Below, piece by piece: positions 4,308-7,119 of a stretch of 7,119 bases of DNA. The stretch is taken from NCBI GenBank assembly GCA_002323795.1, contig DCPZ01000106.1, forward strand, positions 1 through 7,119, in the 5' to 3' direction. The stretch is from Flavobacteriales bacterium UBA1531. Its GTDB lineage: Bacteria; Bacteroidota; Bacteroidia; Flavobacteriales_D; Sanyastnellaceae. The position numbers were made by a program, and so were the translations under genes. Numbering within the stretch: the first letter of the stretch is position 1; every line of letters begins with the position of its first letter. The notes under the pieces were generated by a model. It was not told the DNA's origin, did no database searches, and saw only the letters and a program-made list of their open reading frames with translations.

Positions 4308-7109
4308 ATGGAGATTCGTATCAAAGGTGCTCGAGAGCACAACCTAAAAAACATCGATGTCATTATCCCCAAGCGGAAATGGACGGTCATAACCGGGCTT
4401 TCAGGGTCCGGAAAAAGCTCACTGGCCTTCGATACGCTCTATGCGGAAGGACAACGACGGTACGTTGAGAGCCTCAGTAGCTACGCGCGCCAATTCCTTG
4501 GCCGCCTCGATAAGCCCGATGTGGATTCCATCGACGGCATTTCCCCTGCCATTGCCATCGAGCAGCGCGCGTCCTCAGGCGGTCCGCGCTCGACGGTGGC
4601 AACACGGACTGAGATTCACGACCACCTGCGCCTGCTGTACGCGCGAATTGGAATAACCATCTCTCCAGTCAGCGGAGAGCCGGTCAAGAAAGACCGCCCC
4701 GAAGACGTCCTAGATCGATTAAACTCGCTCGATGCTGACATTCGCTTCCTCATCGTCGCACCCATTCTGAAAAAAGCCGACCGCACCTGGGCCCAACAGC
4801 TCGAGATTTTCCAGCAACAAGGCTTCAGCCGTGTAATAGACGCCTCAGGCAAAACCCACGCTATAGCAAATGCCATCGCCTCGGATGCCAAAGCTTGGTG
4901 GCTCGTAGTCGATCGCTTGGTCACTCCGTCTACCAAAGATGAGGGCGATTTTAACTCGCGCGTATTCGATTCCGTTGAAACGGCCTTTTTCGAAGGCGAC
5001 GGTTCGTGTGAAATCCGTTTTGCCGATGGCGACCTCGAGCCGTGGACCTTTTCGGATCGCTTCGAACGAGACGGCATCACTTTTCCTGAACCGAGCCCAG
5101 AACTGTTCACCTTCAACAGCCCCATCGGCGCTTGCAGCCGATGCGAGGGCTTTGGACACGTCATCGGCATCGACCCCGAGCGCGTTGTACCTGATCCCAA
5201 GCTCAGCATTTACGACGGCGCCATTGCCTGCTGGCGCGGAGAGCGGATGGGCAAATGGAATCAACGACTCTGCCTCGCTGCCCGGGACAACGACATCCCC
5301 ATTCACAGCGAATGGCGAGAGCTTTCTGCCGGGCAAAAGGACCTGGTCTGGAAAGGTGGTAAGGGATTCAAGGGACTGGACGCCTTCTTCTCCTACCTCG
5401 AGGAGAAAAGCTACAAGATTCAATTCCGCGTCATGCTCAGCCGATACAGGGGCCGTACAAAATGCCCAACGTGCCACGGCACTCGCTTGGGTGAAGGCGC
5501 ACAGAACGTCTTCGTCGGCGACAAAACCTTGACCGAGGTATTGCGCATGTCCGCCAGGGATGCCCTTCTTTGGACCCGAAGCCTCAAGCTAAACCCGACC
5601 GAAGCAGAAATTGGCGAGCGATTGCTCCAAGAGGCCGAAACCCGCCTGCAATACCTCTGTGAAGTCGGGGTCGGTTATTTGACCTTGGACCGGTCCAGCA
5701 AAAGCCTCAGCGGCGGCGAGTCGCAGCGCATATCCCTGAGCACATGTCTTGGCAGCAGCTTAGTCGGTAGCACCTACGTTCTTGATGAACCCAGTATCGG
5801 CCTCCATCCGGAGGACACCGAACGGCTGATTGGCATCTTGAAGCAACTCCGCGACATCGGCAATACCGTCGTGGTCGTCGAACACGATGAAGATATCATG
5901 CGAGCGGCAGACCATCTAGTGGACCTAGGGCCACGCGCTGGAAGCTTGGGCGGTGAAGTGGTTTTTGCCGGTGACGCCCCGACATGGAAAAGCCTAGACG
6001 CCTCCCACCCGTCGCTGACCGCCGCCTATCTTAACGGGCACCTCGAAAATCCAGAGAAGCTTAAGCGCCAACTCGGCCCTGACTGGTTGCAGCTCACTGG
6101 CGCGTACAAGAACAACCTCAAGGGTGTAGACATCCGCATTCCATTGCACGCCCTTACGGCGATCACAGGCGTGAGCGGATCGGGCAAAAGCACCCTGGTC
6201 AATCAGGTCTTCCTGCCCTTGCTTCGGGCTGAACTGGAGGGGCTTGGCGGCGGGCAGTCTGCCTTAGGTGCGCTGTCCGGCAGTGTACACAAAATCGGAG
6301 CATTGGAATTCGTCGACCAAAACCCTATTGGGAAATCTTCCCGCAGCAACCCGGTCACGTACGTCAAGGCGTACGACGAGATTCGGCAGTTATTCAGCAG
6401 CACGGGACTCGCGAAAGCCCGCGGGTATAAACCTTCACATTTCAGCTTTAACGTAGCAGGAGGACGTTGCGAAACCTGCGAAGGTGAGGGCCAAGTCACC
6501 ATCGGCATGCAGTTCATGGCTGATTTGAAGTTACGGTGCGACGCATGCAAGGGGCAACGTTTCCAGGACGAAATCCTCGACATCAAGTGGAAGGACAAGC
6601 ACATTGCTCATGTGTTGGGGATGACCGTAGCCGATGCCGTTGACTTTTTCGCCCCGGCGACTGATGAAACAAAACCAAGCTCGGTTCAGAAGCGCCTCCT
6701 TACAAAGCTTCAACCGCTTCTCGATGTCGGGCTAGGTTATGTGACACTGGGACAGAGCAGCAATACCCTAAGCGGAGGAGAAGCGCAGCGCATCAAACTT
6801 GCAACCTTCCTCGGACGTGGTGACCGGCAAGAACACACTCTCTTCGTGTTTGACGAGCCCACCACGGGCCTGCATGCTTTCGATGTGCAAAAGCTAATGA
6901 TCTCACTGAATGCTCTGCTCAAAATGGGCCATACAGTGCTCGTCATCGAGCACCAACTCGACGTTATTGCGCAAGCAGACTACATTATCGACATGGGCCC
7001 TGGCGGCGGTGATGCCGGCGGTGCAGTCGTGTGCCAAGGGGCACCCAAAGCCATCGCCTCCTGCAAGGCTTCCCTGACGGGTAAACACCTCAAACCCAAA
7101 CTGACATAA
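4308..7109 (+). CDS. uvrA: Excinuclease ABC subunit A (UvrA)
   Basis: A 933-residue, full-length UvrA, the damage-recognising dimeric ATPase of nucleotide excision repair that loads UvrB onto bulky lesions in the cytoplasm. ATPase half I has Walker A GLSGSGKSS (30-38, Lys36), signature LSGGESQR (467-474), Walker B VLDEPSIGLH (491-500) and His526. Half II has Walker A GVSGSGKST (621-629, Lys627), signature LSGGEAQR (821-828), Walker B FVFDEPTTGLH (846-856) and His882. The UvrB-binding region is about 119-250. The DNA-contacting zinc module is intact: CETC (721-724), 19 residues, CDAC (744-747). Pairs CSRC (276-279) and CPTC (386-389) are present, but the CxxC pair that precedes the first by about 20 residues in E. 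coli UvrA is missing. The usual STVGT reads STVAT (95-99). The start follows from the usual N-terminal IKGAREHNLKNI; no Shine-Dalgarno is visible. It is divergent from the sigma gene. Confidence 0.98.
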   Translation: MEIRIKGAREHNLKNIDVIIPKRKWTVITGLSGSGKSSLAFDTLYAEGQRRYVESLSSYARQFLGRLDKPDVDSIDGISPAIAIEQRASSGGPRSTVATRTEIHDHLRLLYARIGITISPVSGEPVKKDRPEDVLDRLNSLDADIRFLIVAPILKKADRTWAQQLEIFQQQGFSRVIDASGKTHAIANAIASDAKAWWLVVDRLVTPSTKDEGDFNSRVFDSVETAFFEGDGSCEIRFADGDLEPWTFSDRFERDGITFPEPSPELFTFNSPIGACSRCEGFGHVIGIDPERVVPDPKLSIYDGAIACWRGERMGKWNQRLCLAARDNDIPIHSEWRELSAGQKDLVWKGGKGFKGLDAFFSYLEEKSYKIQFRVMLSRYRGRTKCPTCHGTRLGEGAQNVFVGDKTLTEVLRMSARDALLWTRSLKLNPTEAEIGERLLQEAETRLQYLCEVGVGYLTLDRSSKSLSGGESQRISLSTCLGSSLVGSTYVLDEPSIGLHPEDTERLIGILKQLRDIGNTVVVVEHDEDIMRAADHLVDLGPRAGSLGGEVVFAGDAPTWKSLDASHPSLTAAYLNGHLENPEKLKRQLGPDWLQLTGAYKNNLKGVDIRIPLHALTAITGVSGSGKSTLVNQVFLPLLRAELEGLGGGQSALGALSGSVHKIGALEFVDQNPIGKSSRSNPVTYVKAYDEIRQLFSSTGLAKARGYKPSHFSFNVAGGRCETCEGEGQVTIGMQFMADLKLRCDACKGQRFQDEILDIKWKDKHIAHVLGMTVADAVDFFAPATDETKPSSVQKRLLTKLQPLLDVGLGYVTLGQSSNTLSGGEAQRIKLATFLGRGDRQEHTLFVFDEPTTGLHAFDVQKLMISLNALLKMGHTVLVIEHQLDVIAQADYIIDMGPGGGDAGGAVVCQGAPKAIASCKASLTGKHLKPKLT

Positions 7110-7119
7110 TGCTCCACAA
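7109..7119 (+). CDS. Possible start of the next gene (partial, only 3 codons visible)
   Basis: The uvrA stop and a following ATG overlap by one base (TAATG, 7107-7111), an arrangement typical of translationally coupled genes. Only ATG CTC CAC is visible before the right edge, so no product can be suggested and the ATG may be coincidental. Confidence 0.25.

Noticed and set aside
4616..5532. Several long open frames within uvrA (minus 4616-5209, minus 4845-5477, plus 4939-5532)
   Set aside because: They are by-products of high G+C codon use in uvrA; the uvrA frame is continuous with every family motif in place.

Overview
The window looks like chromosomal DNA of a member of the phylum Bacteroidota, perhaps a marine Flavobacteriales relative (the rank below phylum is a guess). 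The evidence: an ECF-type sigma factor closely matching a form I know from Bacteroidota; a UvrA of the Bacteroidota style; a lipoprotein cyclophilin with the insertion typical of that phylum; a TAnnTTTG-like promoter; start codons that mostly lack a Shine-Dalgarno sequence; and a short terminator hairpin with a UUCG loop. Hand counts of single 60-base lines give about 40% G+C at 241-300, 53% at 2581-2640 and 58% at 6121-6180, so uvrA seems richer in G+C than the left end.

Layout. Positions 1-933 (minus) hold the first 311 codons of a secreted, probably outer-membrane beta-barrel protein that runs off the left edge. It lies 43 nt downstream of a lipoprotein peptidyl-prolyl isomerase (977-1786, minus), so the two may form an envelope-protein operon. 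A 91-nt divergent gap separates this pair from 1878-3272 (plus), a DEDDh exonuclease fused to a UvrC-type GIY-YIG nuclease. Facing it is a sigma-70 family gene (3558-4142, minus), followed by a probable 60-codon gene (3288-3470, minus) and a terminator (3239-3260) that lies inside the 3' coding end of the exonuclease gene. After a 165-nt divergent region with a 9-bp inverted repeat, uvrA (4308-7109, plus) fills the right end. A possible next gene begins on its stop codon.

Function. The right two thirds has a DNA-repair flavour: UvrA recognises bulky lesions, the fusion protein carries the nuclease module that UvrC uses for 3' incision plus a proofreading-type exonuclease, and a sigma factor sits between them. 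Whether the sigma factor controls either repair gene is not shown by the sequence. No mobile element, CRISPR array, tRNA or rRNA is visible. I do not see a clearly new defence or metabolic system; the items most worth a second look are the small gene with its shared terminator, the inverted repeat in the sigma leader, and the nuclease fusion.
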